Assembly (NCBI GenBank): GCA_033063855.1
Contig: CP093829.1
Span: 16,957,537 to 17,021,536, forward strand
Origin: Smittia aterrima
Lineage: Eukaryota > Arthropoda > Insecta > Diptera > Chironomidae
Direction of reading: 5' to 3'
Length of the DNA: 64,000 bases
Position 1 is the first letter of the stretch, and every line of letters begins with the position of its first letter. Below the pieces are notes generated by a model that was given only the letters and a program-made list of their open reading frames with translations, was not told the DNA's origin and did not search any database. The position numbers and the translations under genes are program-made. Of the stretch, positions 36,544-50,200 are shown in pieces.

Positions 36544-37433
36544 CTACATCTCAAAAACATTCTGATTACTTTGCAAAAATGAACGATTAAATCACTCGAC
36601 TGCTCTTTCATAGCTTAAACGTCTAAGAAATTTATTTGACTACAAAGGAACGAGAGGAAACATTTTCACGTTGATGACATTGAATAAAACCCATCGACAT
36701 TGTTTATCATTTTCTGATGATTGTTTACAGAAACTGGAGAGCGTTAGATATCAAGACAAGACGATTCCATTTCCTGCCAGCTTCATATTAAATCAATCGT
36801 TGAAATGGCACGCGAACAAATTTCCATCATTTAAATATTAATTTGTAACCTTTTTCACGTTCACATGTTCGTAATAATTTTGTGTAAACAAATCTTTCTG
36901 CAGAGTCGCTGCGAACTAATGATGACTTTGTATCGCTTTAAAGAGTTATTAGAGAAACGTCGACGGCTCTGGCTGAAAACTTATTTTTACCCAATAGTCA
37001 AATGATTTTCCTCTCATTTTCTCAAAGAATTTTCCTTCGCTTTTATATTACAGAAGAAATTTTTTCAGTTTTAAGTCGAAATTTTCCTCATCGTCTCAGT
37101 TATAATTTTGCGCTCGACTGAATCAAATATTTTTCTTACGTTTGGCTTACGGAGAAGAGTGTAAGATTGAAATGTGGAAGAAAGGAGCAAAGTTTCAAGA
37201 CTAATTTGCTTCTAGTGTTACAAAGGAAGCAGCAGATCTTCCAAACGGAAAAGAGGCATCACTCTTGGATTTCTTTGTTCTCCTTCTCTGCGAAGCTTGC
37301 TAAAGTGCTTCCGCTCTTATTGTCTACACAAGCCTATTCAGAACATTTTTTTTAAAAAAATAAAAGAAACAGCCAACAAAACCATTGTGATAGCGAATAT
37401 TGTTGACGTTAGAGTTTAAAAGTAATTAGGCTA
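36544..37433. other. Divergent intergenic region
   Basis: Between the starts of the orphan gene (-) and the small GTPase gene (+). No clear TATA box or coding frame; presumably both promoters are here. Confidence 0.45.
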
Positions 37434-40400
37434 ATGACGACTCGTGGCATTCGGCGGAAAAAGTCCTACTTGGTAGACGCGAAAATTGCAGTCTGCGGTC
37501 ACAAGTCTGTAGGCAAATCAGGTAGAAATAGTGCCATTGAAAGTGACATGGCGGTGAAACAACAAACAATCTCGCGCGGCGATGCCTGCAACCTACTAAT
37601 GTTTAGACACGAGAAATATTTTTGTGTAAAATATGTTCACCTTGAACCATTTTCCTCTAAACGAAAAACACAGTTTTCTCTCTCGAACGAAGTGAAAATT
37701 ATTTCGTAAAACTCAAGTTTAAACACGAGCAACTTTCATCTAAGCGAGTGTGTAATCCTCGACTCGAGAGAAAATGCTAATTAACAGCATTTTAATTTCA
37801 AACCAGAAAACAAAGTTAATTACTTTCCATTCATCTCGATGAAAAATTTTCAATTAGAAAATATATTTTGCTTGAGATTTTTTAAGCTTTCATAGCTGGG
37901 CATCGTGGAAAACATCATAATTTGATCAACGGGAGATATAACAATTTTGCTAGACGTGAAAACTTTGCTTAATTCATGTTTTTCTCTCTCGTGTTCTCCT
38001 CGTTAATAAGTGTTCTATAAATGGAAATAAAATAAACGAATCCACAAGGCACACGGCGGCTGAATTCAATAATGAATGAGTCGCGCCATTGCGAGCAAGC
38101 AACGAGGGAAAAACGCTTTCCGCGAACAATCATAAATGAAAATTTCATTGCAAATAATTAATTCTTGATGCAACGAGTGTAAGCAGCATTTAAATGAGAA
38201 ATTTCAATATTTATGCTCGTGTTGAGGTTTAAAGTTGTTTCACGCGAGCTCATTAAAATCTTTGATGAAAACTGAAGCGAAAAGCTGAGCTTTACGTACT
38301 TGAAAGGCTTGAAATGTTTTTTTCATATCAAATCTCATCTCTTTTAGCGTTGACTGTTAGGTTCCTAACAAAACGGTACATCGGAGAGTACGACCATCAA
38401 GCAGGTGATTATAGCTCACACTTGAGAGTCATTCTAAGTTTACCTATTCCCTCGTTTGCTTTAATCAGACAAAGTGCATAAACATGAAATACTCGTTGAC
38501 ACAGAAGCTGTGCTAGTTGAAATATGGGACACTTGTATGGTAAGTCTTCCCTTCATTACTGTTTAAACTAGGTGAAGCTTTATTTATTTTCGATTCCTGT
38601 CCCGTCTGAATGAAATATAATTTTAAATAGAAATAGAGGGAAAGGTTTATTGGATCATTAAAGAAAGAAAAGATTTTTAATCATCCAAGAGCTTTTATCG
38701 TTGTAAACTTACGTGCTGTGCCAAACGACTTTGCTGTTCTCCGTTTGTCCGATCGATGGTTATTAAAACACGTCGCAAAAAAAAAGAAACAGAAAGAGCG
38801 AAGAGAATGAGAGATAAGCAGTCAAGACGACGAAGAAATCCAATTTTACAAAATCTGAACATGACGAGCTCCATCTTGATTCTTATCTTGACTTGTCAGA
38901 GTTAACTTGTGGAGTTTTCTTTCGCCTGAAGAATTTCTCTGATCCGTCGGTGTGATGATTTTAATTTAAAACCAAGACCACAGCGTGTCCGTTGGTTATT
39001 TCGGCAAGCTCGCTCTCCCACTCATTTCACAGTTGATCGCGAACATTTGTTTCTCGCTGTTCATCATCAACATCAAAACGAGGTGGTAAAGATTGAAGAC
39101 CTTCATTATAAACAATACGCAAAAACTGCTCACACACATTAAACTTTAATGACCATCATGGTGTTAATTGATATCTCGGGAGATTCCGCTCATTTCACAT
39201 CGGCCATATAGGAATCTCGCCTCGTAAACGGTGGCGAAAATTTGTACTTTATTTAATTGTTGAATAATTCAGACTGAAATACCTTTACCCTCTTTCACTC
39301 TTATGTGAACATTAACACGACCTTTGTGAGCTATCATCACTTCTCGGAACGAGTAATGTCGTGTCTGCCGCCGCCGGGTCTCACATAACAATTAAAATGA
39401 GACGAAACATCGGATCCGTTTAAAAGTAATTAACGCGAGAGGGAGGAGAGTGAAAAATCTTTTTATGAGTGCTAACATGAAATCCCTCGTCGTCTGGCTG
39501 ACGATGACAAAAAGGTGTACTTGAAACTAAATACAAAATAACTCAGACGACTTTCTCGATGTGCCGCGTGTGTCATCTCATCTATCCTGAAGCTTCGCAA
39601 TAAGAGAAAAGGCTTTAAATTCTCGAAGCACTTCAGACGAAACGAGTTTTCTTTCTTGTTTTTTCCCCGTAGCCAAAAACACAGAGAATTATTATTTTTT
39701 ATTGAATTTTCTTCTCCTTTGCTTTCATCGCTTGAAATTTTGCCAGAATCTCGCAAATCGGTTGTTATCTTCTTTATTTATGAAATTATATTTTATAGAT
39801 TTTTTCCCTCCTTCGTTCTCCTGCGCCATCATCTTATATTTCGTTTATTGTCTCGACGAATGCGTTCATTAATTCCGTCAAGTTATGACGGAAAAAGGCA
39901 ACAGAGACGAGAGATTCTTTTGATTGAAAAATTCAAAACCGTAATAAACCCGTCAATCTCACAAAATTGTCCCTCGAAATCGCTTTTATGCTCTTTCCAT
40001 TCTTCATCAGATCATTGCGCAACTTATTAGAAAAGCAATAAAATCTCCCGTGATTTTCATTCCGTACTTTCCATTGAATCAACATCGAGATCGTCGTCAA
40101 AAGGGAACAGCTTAGAGCTGCGACATTCTTCATCTTTCTTTTTTATTATGCATCATCAACGCGTGCACGGCTTACAACGATCTCGATGAATAAAATATTC
40201 GAAGGAAATCATAAACATAATTACATGGCAACAGCGAGAAATAAGAAATATTATCATTGAAAATAATCATTGGGATCGAGACTTTCATGTTGACAACGTC
40301 GACGACAACGGAAGAGATGATGAATTTCATATCAGAATGTCACTAAGCGTGTCATTATTGTTCTCTCTCGTCTCGTTTATAGATTGACATTAACGATTCC

Positions 40401-40878
40401 ATCTCGTCAAAAGCTGAAGCGTTAAGCTGGTGTGATGGACTGCTGCTAGTCTACTCGATAACTGATAGAGACTCATTTAATTTCATCAAGAAGGCGAAAC
40501 AGGAGCTTCAAAGTGCCGACACGCCAGTGTTATTAATAGGTGAGCGATGAGAGAATGACAAAGCTCAGTAAACTGACCAAGAATTCTTTTCGTAATTACC
40601 AATTAGGAAACAAAGCTGATCTTATACATTTGAGACAAGTGAGCACAGACGAGGGCGAGATTTTAGCGAAAGATTTTGACTGCAAATTCTATGAAATATC
40701 TGCGGCGGAGCAAGTTCAGCAAGTTAGCGACGCCTTTCTCGATCTCTGTCGTGAGATCCTTCAAGTGAAACGAAAATCAAAGCAAAGCTTTATCGATAAA
40801 ATTGACAGAATGCTTGGAGGGACCGGAAGAGTTTATAATAGAGGGAAGAGTGACAGCGCGGCAATATCGAAAGAGTAG
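37434..40878 (+). CDS. RERG/RASL-like small GTPase
   Basis: Five exons: 37434-37521, 38348-38404, 38469-38539, 40383-40539 and 40607-40878. They total 645 nt, 214 aa. Seen motifs are the P-loop GHKSVGKS (residues 22-29), NKAD (126-129) and SAAE (156-159), so this is a Ras-superfamily G domain. The blocks LTVRFLTKRYIGEYD, LLLVYSITDRDSFNFIKKA and the C-terminal KRKSKQSF resemble the RERG/RASL11/RASL12 branch. There is no C-terminal CAAX box, so it is not expected to be prenylated. Switch I lacks the usual Thr (YDHQAD) and the DxxG motif reads WDTCM, so nucleotide hydrolysis may be weak or absent. Intron 3 is 1.8 kb, long for this region. An AATAAA at 41174-41179 probably ends the transcript. 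Exact orthology within the branch is uncertain. Confidence 0.88.
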
Positions 40879-43800
40879 CCAATTACCGGATGACTTCGAG
40901 CTCTTGTGATCTCTGCTGGTGATGGAGACGAGACGAAGTGACTTAATTCAGTGCCTAAAAAATATTTTTAATGTAAAACGTTTTTTTTCTCGTTGTCATT
41001 CTTCTTCTTTTAAATATTTACTTTGTCGACGACGGCCAGTGGAAAGCTTTTTATTCTTAATGAAAGATGCTTTGCTGTTTAAAAAATTTCTTTATTTTGC
41101 GGTGAACGGAAGAAAAGTTTTCAGGACTAATTAACAGAGTTTTTACGTTAAATTATCCTCGAGTTGAAATTGAAATAAACGAAAGCAAAATTGTTTCTCT
41201 TCTTGTTTGCATTAAGGTAAACATCTCAAGGGGAGAGGATGATAAATGATTCATTTAAAATGAACTGTAAACCAAGTGATTGAGGGCGAAGCTTTCCGGA
41301 AACGTCTTCATCTGATGAATCAAGAGTGAAAGTCATCGCTTTCCGGAAGAGACACCGCCACTGCTTGTTCAAACTGAACGAAGAAAAAAATCTTTCTTCA
41401 CGGGAATAAAGTGAAAACATTGAAAACCTCGTTTAATGTTGACACAAATCAAACTGAATGGTTACGAGGATGATACCTGCTTCGAGCAGAGACATACGTC
41501 GCTTATATTTCTAGAAGGAAATTCGATTGTTTCGTCTTTAACAGTATCAGGGTTGACGACGATGAGTCGATGCGGGAATAGAACGAAAATCTAATTCCAA
41601 TCCGAAAATCACGAAATTAAATTTCGAGCAACCGAAATCGCTTCTCTTCTGCAAACAAAATCGTAACATTTGAAATGCTCGTGGGACATTGAGCGTGATT
41701 CGTTGGATTCCTCGTGATTGGTTTTACCGAGGTTTTATAAACAATTCGATTTCAATCGTCGATAGACGATTATTTGAGCAATTATTTCAGGCCAAAGCTC
41801 TTTGATAACGATGGCGGTTGTGCATTGGAGTGGCCCTCTTCAAAGCTTTTTGGCCCGTGATTTTCGCAATAAATGACAAAACCGTGTCAAGCGTCGAGCG
41901 GTTTAAATCGCTGTTTACGCTTACAACACTAAATCTCCAAAATCAGATTAAAATCTCGCAGAACTGCGAACAGAAAAAAACTCCTTCTTTACGACTCTGA
42001 AAAATGAAAATCGCTGTTTGGCTGATGTTTGTTCAATCGATGTTTATTACTTTTACAGCAGTTACGTTCTGCGATTAAACTTCGCACACATTTTCACAAA
42101 TGAATGGGAAATAAAATTAAATAAATTTATGATATTTGTTCGATCTCCGTGCTGTGCTTTCCAGTTTGCCACCGAACGAAACACAATTTCGTAAAGTGAA
42201 GCGAGAGGGCAAAACGAGAATAGAAAATATTTTGCCATCTCCGTTGCATTATTTATCCACGTTATGCAACATTGTTCGTTCTACGAGAGAATGAACATTG
42301 TTGTGCGCTGTGTTTTGGCAAAAGCAATTCATCTTTTGTTGTGTACAATTTTCCCATCGAGGGCTTTTTGAAAGTGTGAGACGACGATTGTTACGCTCCT
42401 TCCTATCCAGCCCCTTCAAAAGCTCGATTAAGGTTTCCCCCTTCGTCAACTTCGTTGCTGCAATCCGGGAACGAAGGGGATTTCTTTCAGCACAGCACAA
42501 ACTTTTTCAGGATGTATCGCTCGGTGCTCAGCTTTTGTTGATTCGATTCAAAGGAAGGGTAGATGAAAACTCTTTAATAAAGTGGGACGCTCCAAAGGCA
42601 GAGATGCAACTAGATTCTCGTGAGAGTTATTGAAGCGTGAAACGACTTCGACAAAGTTTTTCTTTGTGTCTCGATAGTTAAGTTTTGTAGTACAATGTAA
42701 AATGTTGTTTAACATCCTTGTACTTGCTCCCCTCTCCTCTTGCTCTATTGATACATGTTATATGCGATTTTTATTTATTTTACTCACAGCTTAGACCTTC
42801 GAGGAGTTCCCTTCGCTCCACTGAACAAATAAATGGATGCAGTTATTTCTTTTGAGTTGTCAATTTGTGGAAATTTATCGAATGATTGTATAGATGTGTC
42901 TTTGTGCTCCTTTAAAGTAAATTTTGTTTCCTGGCTTCGAGCTTTCAATGAGAGGACTTAAAATTTATATGAAAATGTATTTTGATAGGGCACGTTTATG
43001 GTTTCGTCGCATCTAATCGTCTTTGTCTAGAGATTGTACAGGAATTGGGGTTGTGAGTAAACCTAAACCAAAATCGTAAAAATGTTACGTTCCTTCAAAA
43101 TTCCCATTTCGAGTGGGCAAAAGTCCAAGAAACTCTTCTTCTTCAATTCCATACAAAACTGCATTTTTACAATCATTTCAGCAATCGCTTTTACAATTTC
43201 TATAATTTCGGTCCCAAGCGCTTTCTCTTTTCACTCGCTCTCTAATCAAAAGGCATTCATCGCATTTGAAGATTTTCTTCATCGTCCCCGTCCGTTTCCA
43301 GGGCTGAAGAAACCACTTGAATCACAGATCAGCAATTGCAATGAAACCAAATATCCCTGAGAGTAAATTGCGGTGAGTAAACAGAGAAAATTTTCCTCTT
43401 TTCTTACCGTCCGTTTGTTCGTCCCTTCGTTATCCGAATCGAGCTGATATGGAATGAAATATTAAGCTAGAGATGAGGGAGACATTACAAGTGACCGTTT
43501 AAGCTTTCGCCTCGTTCACCATTTGCCTTTTCAACGGTCGAAGCGAGAACTTTCAATATTTGCTGACACTTGAAATTTTTCATCTGCTTTAAAAGTTCGA
43601 GTAGATTTTTTATCGGCAAAAGGATTCGCTTCGAGAGGCAAAAAGCCAAATCGTAGATTATCCTTAAACAGCAATTAAAGTTCAAATGAAAATTAATTTC
43701 CAGCAAGAGTAGAGAGCAAGCTCTTTATTTGAGTTTTAAGGACTCTTCTTGATGCTAGCAAGTCGTCTCATTATCCGAGGCAATTATAATTAAAAATTCA

Positions 43801-43902
43801 ATCAATGTGAGAAGGCAAACAATCAGGATCATAGACGATAAATTGCATCAATTAAAATATTTGAGCTTTGGATAAAATTTGCATGATGTTTCGAGTTTCT
43901 AA

Positions 43903-43926
43903 AGAGAGAGAGAGAGAAGGAGAGAG
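43903..43926. repeat. (GA)n simple repeat
   Basis: A GA dinucleotide tract interrupted once by AAGG. A second GA tract lies about 150 bp further on at 44067-44081. These could be ordinary microsatellites or GAGA-factor sites. Confidence 0.8.
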
Positions 43927-44524
43927 AAAACAAGAGGAAACGTCTCCTTCATCCTCATCGTTCAATTTAATTTTCAAAATCGAATAATAAACCAAAAATC
44001 GTTCCGTTTAATTACACTCATGTATGCATAAATTGCGCATAAATTATGTGAGAACTATGAAGGTGCGAGAGAGAGAGAGAAAGAGTGAGTAGGTGGGATG
44101 TTTAATAAAACCTAATATTGCCTAAAGCAAACTGACTTTTCAACTAAAGCAAAAAGTATGCTTAGTCGTACGTGCAGTCTCATTCGTTCCATATTGCGAT
44201 GCGGTGAAGTCTGTTATAGCAATTACGACAAATGGACAAAAATTGCATACAAGTAGAATAAAAATTGCTCATAAAAACCTCATAAATGATGATAAATATT
44301 TAATTGATCGATTTATATTATCGTGTAATTATACGAGATGTGAATTATGATTTTTATGCGATGAACCCATCATCAGACATCCCATCACGGAGCTTAATTC
44401 GTAATCATCGTGTTCATTTTAATTAAATTTCATAAGCCTTTTCGCTCATGGCTGTCATGCACTCAATTTTTCCTGTCCTGAAATTCATATGTGGGTGGCC
44501 GAGAGAACTGTGATTCATAAGTTA

Positions 44525-45135
44525 CGTGAAGATTTAATCTTTTCCAAATGGATATTGTCTGACAGAACGAAACTTATGAAATTGCTTTTAGAGAATATTA
44601 TAAAGAACTCTTTGACAATTACGCAATTGATTAAAATTAATGGCCAAACCGAAGGCTTGATGAAGACAATGAAACCACAAATGAAATATCAGTGGAACAT
44701 AACGAAGTCTCTTGACGCATTAAACGAATGGAGCCCCAATATTTCAGTCACGATTGGATGAAAGCAATTTCAACGCTCAAAATATTATTCCCATGTCATT
44801 TGAAATTAATCAAAGTTGTAATCGCAAACTTTTACAAATTAAAACAAATTCAAGTTGAAAATCGTCGCAATTTATTATGTTGCTACACGACGTGTCTCCT
44901 TATCCAAGATCATCATCATCATCTGAGAGAAAAAATTCAAGAAGCGTCTTGGGTAGGACAAGCTAAAGTCTTAAGGTTGGAAGCTTTGTCGCATCAAACC
45001 TTCTTACGGGCATTTCGTAATCATCAGTTATGCGGAAAAGCTCTTTGCTACCATCGCAACATTTCTGGCTTTAACTTCAGTCAATGGCTTGCTGCCTTTG
45101 TGTTGTCGGCTATGACGAAAGCGAATAAGAAATAA
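44525..45135 (+). pseudogene. Possible decayed coding region, three-frame mosaic
   Basis: Protein-like open stretches occur in succession in different plus-strand frames. The first frame holds NETYEIAFREYYKELFDNY and then LDEDNETTNEISVEHNEVS. A second holds PIFQSRLDESNFNAQ, then MSFEINQSCNRKLL. A third, near the end, holds a hydrophobic run around 45020-45100. In-frame stops interrupt each. This pattern fits an old gene broken by indels, or assembly indels in a real gene, but chance in a low-stop region is not excluded. I recognise no family. Confidence 0.25.
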
Positions 45136-46885
45136 ATTCTTTTAAATCCCATGCATGTGAAACCCTTTTTGCTCGTCTCCTTTTTTCCCCGGGATCTGTT
45201 TTGTTGTTTGTTGCTACCAAAGCCTCAGGACTTTCAAAACATTTTAGTTCTTTCGTCGTTGTCGTTCACGATGTAAATTCCACTCAATAGAAAAAGTTTA
45301 CAATGAAACAACATCCGCTTGTGACAATTGCGCAAAAATAACCAAACAACCACATTGCGAATTAAGAATTTACTGCCGGTCTTGCTCAACATTTCGGAAG
45401 GAGAATGCACAAATCTACTGAGAATTTATCTTTCGTTGCACGCTGAGGCAGCAGTTACAGATTAGAGGATGAAAGGTTCGCTTTATCTACGAGCGCAATT
45501 TGTAAGAATTAGTCTTAGCGAGATGCGGCAATCAAAATGAACCGAAATTTGTAGCCAAATGCGAAAACTATTCAGACTGAAGCTACATGAGGAAGTTTTA
45601 TGGAGGCAACCGTTGAGCAACTTGTTCAGCTCTTGCGACTCATCCGGAATCATTTTTTTTTATTTTTTTTCCTCTATCCAGTCGTCGCTGCTGCCGCTTG
45701 AAAAGAGCTCGGCAACTGAAATAAAAGTCTTCATGAATAGTTAGAATGAGAGATAAAGTTCGCTTTATGCACTGAATCTCAAATGCAAAAATCTATTTAG
45801 TTTGCTTTACGAGGCGAAGAGCTTCGTAGAAAATAAGCGATAAGCCTGATGAGAATGATAATTCGTTTTGATTTCCATCAATGATTCAGTTTTTCAATTA
45901 AAGTTCCCTCGCAAAGCAGAACATTATCAGTTTACCGAGTGAGAAATTATAAACTTTTATGACGGCAATAAATTTATGTTCGTGATTGATTTCAACTCGA
46001 AACTCCGTTTCAACTCAGACGACTCAAGATTGAAGTTCCACTGAGATCTCTTCAAATGTTTCATTTCCGGCTGCATCATAAAGAGCCTTGAAGATGATTC
46101 TTTAAAGTTTATTGAACCATCCAATTCGAGCATGCAATGTGAAATAAAGAAAAAAAGCTTTACTTTAATCTCTTTAGCACTTTCAATCTCAATAAGTATC
46201 GCGCATGTTCACCACGAAGAGAGGAAAAGCGGATGCTGCAAGGAAAACATCCACAAAAGCTTTGCTAAATGTTTCAGTCGCTCTCTCTTGATTGCTTGAA
46301 TGTTTCTTCCCGGAAAAATGTTCAACCCGTGCCTTTTGAAAAGAAGGAAAAAGAAAACAAAATTTCTTTTCATGCACAATAAAAAGAAAAAATATTTCAC
46401 AACAACAAATTCATTTAAATTATTATTTTTTAAAGCTTCTTCGAAGGAAAATGAAAGCATCAATCATCCCAGGGGGATTTGGTTCTAATTAAACAGTCAA
46501 AAGTATGAGAAGTTGAGAAAGGATTCTCACGTCTTCGCTTGGGAAATGTAAACAGTTCAACATTTTTGCTCATGAGCCGAAGAGACCAAAAATGAAAGAT
46601 AAGATGAAAGATTTACTTCGCTTTCCTCTCCACGTCTCTCGAAAGTGGAGCATCAATCAGAAAGTTTTACTCGTTTGTAAATATGCTTCACGCCAGCAGC
46701 AGTGCCCTGAGGGAGACTATTTTATGAAATAACAAAGCTCGAAGGAGAAGCTAATTTAATTGCACAAACTTTTACCGAAAAAAAAATTGAAACAGAAAAG
46801 AAACGAAGGAATCACGAGGAAGTTTTATCATCCAATTTTGATTCAGATGGAAAAATATTGACTTTTCACTTTAGGAACTTTTCAA

Positions 46886-47242
46886 TCAGCACTTCTTCGT
46901 CGGAACGTAAACTGCAACGACAGGATGAATTCCCTCGTGGTATGCGGTAAAGTAAATTTCAACGCTGGCAATCAGCTTTTCCAATTTGCCGATGCAAATT
47001 TCCATCTCTTCGGAAAGTCGGTTCACTCCCAAGGTAGTGAGCTGTGCGGTGGTTGAGACACTCAGCTTTTGCTTTAGTGAAGCCAATACACTGAATATGA
47101 TGTGAAAGAAGTCGTTCTCATAATTAAATTCATGAGCAAACAGAGGAGAGTAAAGCAAAGTCTGTAACGAAAGCTTCGAATCAATTTCTATCTCTCGGCT
47201 TATTTCAGAAAATATTCTCTCCATCCTCTCGTCATTTATCAT
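46886..47242 (-). CDS. Small uncharacterised open frame
   Basis: A 118-aa intronless frame starting at ATG 47242, with an in-frame TAA 15 nt upstream and no acceptor site in between. Composition is unlike the chance frames around it: Glu-rich and helical (ERMERIFSEISREIEIDSK, then LSEEMEICIGKLEKLIASVE), ending EGIHPVVAVYVPTKKC. No signal peptide, membrane helix or known motif. It stands alone in the gene-poor stretch. Function unknown; it may be a real small gene or a chance frame. Confidence 0.35.
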   Translation of the reverse strand: MINDERMERIFSEISREIEIDSKLSLQTLLYSPLFAHEFNYENDFFHIIFSVLASLKQKLSVSTTAQLTTLGVNRLSEEMEICIGKLEKLIASVEIYFTAYHEGIHPVVAVYVPTKKC

Positions 47243-50200
47243 TCCCAAAGTTGATTAAATTGCCATGGAATCAAAGCTCATCGTTTCTTTGCGAACGAAA
47301 GATGAAAGGAGATTTGTAACACTTTGACTTTTATTATCATCTCTCACACCTCAAACTATTTGCTCTAAGCTCAAAAGGAAAATGCCATTTCGATGCCAGT
47401 ACGATGACTAGCGAAGAGAAGACATGATGTGAAAATGAAGAAGGAAATCACTAGACAAACATGAAGGAACGATTAATCATTGGAAGCGTAAAGAAAATTG
47501 CAAAATGAGAATGAATAAGGAGCTGGGTGGGAGGAAGTCGCCTACGTCGTTGTTTGAAGAAAAGAGTTTGAGGAAGCTACGAGCATGAAATATTATAAAA
47601 TGTAGCAATAAAATATTATTTAGTGTCTAAACGTGTGAAAAAGTCAAGTTTCTCTTGCAGCAGCTCCATGCGATATTCGAAGAGAAAAATGGAATACAGC
47701 AGTACACACATTTACAAATTGCACTAGCAAACTTTCGCCCGTTTATTTGAAATAATTTAGAAAGGAACTCGACGAGCGAACGGAGAGAGAAACGAGAAAG
47801 ATTGTGCGAGAAAAACTTCTTAATAAGTCTTAATACTTAAACGATGAGATTAGAAAATTGTTCCATGATACTACGAGCTCAAGAGAAAGCGTTTTACACT
47901 GCACTCTGCAAGATGATGCTGATTCCCTCCAGTCTACGAACAAAGCTTATGATTTAGTAAAACTAAAGTCCCAGAACTTTAAGCTTCCACTTATCAGCGA
48001 GGATTCCCCTTTCTCCTTAGAATAAACTTTAAAGCTTTTTGCATTTTTTCACATTCTCTTCGTGGCATGCAGAGCATTTTATTTCTTGTAGGATCAATCC
48101 ACCAATAATGTCAAACTTCTAATCTTCTTTTAATTGGTCAGCTCAATCTCTTTTCGAAGTTTAAAAATCCTTTAAATTTTGTTTTACAAATTTTACATAA
48201 TTTATGAACATTCCCATTAACTCCTCACCTCTTTCACATACCAAATTCAGCGCTGCCTTTGTTCCAAAGAGTTTTTTTTTGCATTGCATGCTTTTAAATA
48301 TAAATTTCATGAAAATTATAAAAAATGCATCTCCTGCGAATTCCCAGCAACATCAACTTTCCATTGGATGCTCCATTCACATTTGTTGTGAGTGGAGAAG
48401 CATGTTTGTATTTATAGCTTTACGATGATTAATGTGAATTTATATTTATGCATGTTTGTAGCTGTATAAAAATATAATTTATATTTTACGGTCGTGAAGT
48501 TGAAGCGCTGCGATTTACATATATCGCAAAACTTTGTGGACCGAAAGGATTGGGAAGGTTTGCGTTGTGTTCTCTCCGTTCGCGCACCATTCGCTTTCCC
48601 ATCCATCGAACAAGAAATTTCAGGTCATCGTTACTGGAGCGAGATTTATCGCTAAAATTAAAATTTGTTTATTTTGGAACAAGAGGAAACGAAAGAATGA
48701 AAGAAAGAAATCTCAGCGGGAACGATGTCGCCTTGTGACAATCTTTCGCTAAGGACGATTTTAATTTACAGCGTAAAGTTGGAAACTGTTGAAAGACGAC
48801 GAGAGTTCTCGGTGTGAATTTCCATTTCCCGCGAACAAAACTTTTTCACCAAGAAAAGAAAAAGTTTTCCATTCCTCGAGACTCAAATTTGCAACCAAAG
48901 GTAGACTTCGCTCGCCCCCACGACGACGAAAGAGAAGCAGAAAAATGAAAAGAAGTTCGGAAAATATAAAAAGAAAGCGGAACGCACGATACCGAGCGTT
49001 TGATGTTAGAAATGCTGCGAGAACTTTGAGAGGTTCATAGCCTCTGGAATTTCATTCTCGAAATATTAATTTCATTCTGCTTCATATTCCCATCACATCC
49101 AACGGTTGAGCGCTCGAAGGCGAGAAGACAAAGAAAGAATATTCCAAACATTTTTCCAATTAAAAAAATTCATTACAACCTTTTCCATCGGTTCGAGGCT
49201 GAGTGTACACCACCAAACCCCAGTTCGATTAAATAGTCAACAAATAATTCAGCACAGAATTTTTCCACCGCAGTAAATATGAAATAAATTAATTGGATTG
49301 ATGATAAATGGCTTGTTGTGTAAGGGTTTCCCATTTTGTTCTTCACTGACTCGCGCTTTTTGCGGTCGTTTCGTTTTGTTGGACCAATTGTCGCAGGGGT
49401 TTTTATTTTTACAAATTTTCGCCGCATCGTTGCCTCGGTTGACGAATTAACATCGAAAGGACGGACAGCTTTCACAAGAAGACAGGATGGACATTTTGTC
49501 ATTGAACTCAAATCACTGTAGCAAATGACTCTTTACCGTCATCATGAAAAGCACATCATTCGTCTGATTAAAATTCCAACGAAACTTTGAGAGCAATAAA
49601 AGCTCAAAAAGTTTTCAAATAAAAGTTATTTTCTTGATATTTCTCAAAACAAATTTGTTTCTTTTTTATTCGTTTTCTTTTCTCGACTGACTGCGCTGCT
49701 CGATGCACTTTTGTGAGTAAACTTTTGATATTGAAACATTTTTTGCATCTCTTGCTCTCTCTCTCACTCTCTCTAAGTTCTGCATTTTGTTATTAATTTT
49801 GTTTTCTGTTTGAGCTTCACACAAACTTTGTTGCACATTTCATGTCATGACGAAGGCGACGAGGGAAGCAACGAACAACAATAGTTCTCGCTTTGAGCAC
49901 TCTTGTGATAACATGTTCAATGCAATCTCGGTACTTTCGGAACTCGACGCTTTGTTCGCTTTTGAGTGAATCGCAACCGGAACAGTGAATATATTTCGAA
50001 ATTGTTTTTAATAAAATTTGTTAGATTGGGGACGCTTCCAATGCTTTTAAGCTTAACACAGATTGAAAGCGTCATACAAAGCTCATGAACTTCTCCCGTT
50101 TCGAAAACTTGCACAAAAGCCTTTTGTTTCTCTTTCACAAATGCACCAAGAGCGTCTGCTACTCGAAACAACTTTTTCTGCTTTAATTTTTATTGTCGAG

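Noticed and set aside
47716..47737. miR-92-like seed (AATTGCACTAG)
   Set aside because: The match stops after the seed and no complementary arm able to form a hairpin is found nearby.
48789..49040. Very basic 83-codon frame (Arg/Lys-rich, protamine-like)
   Set aside because: Composition follows from a purine-rich stretch; no supporting gene structure.
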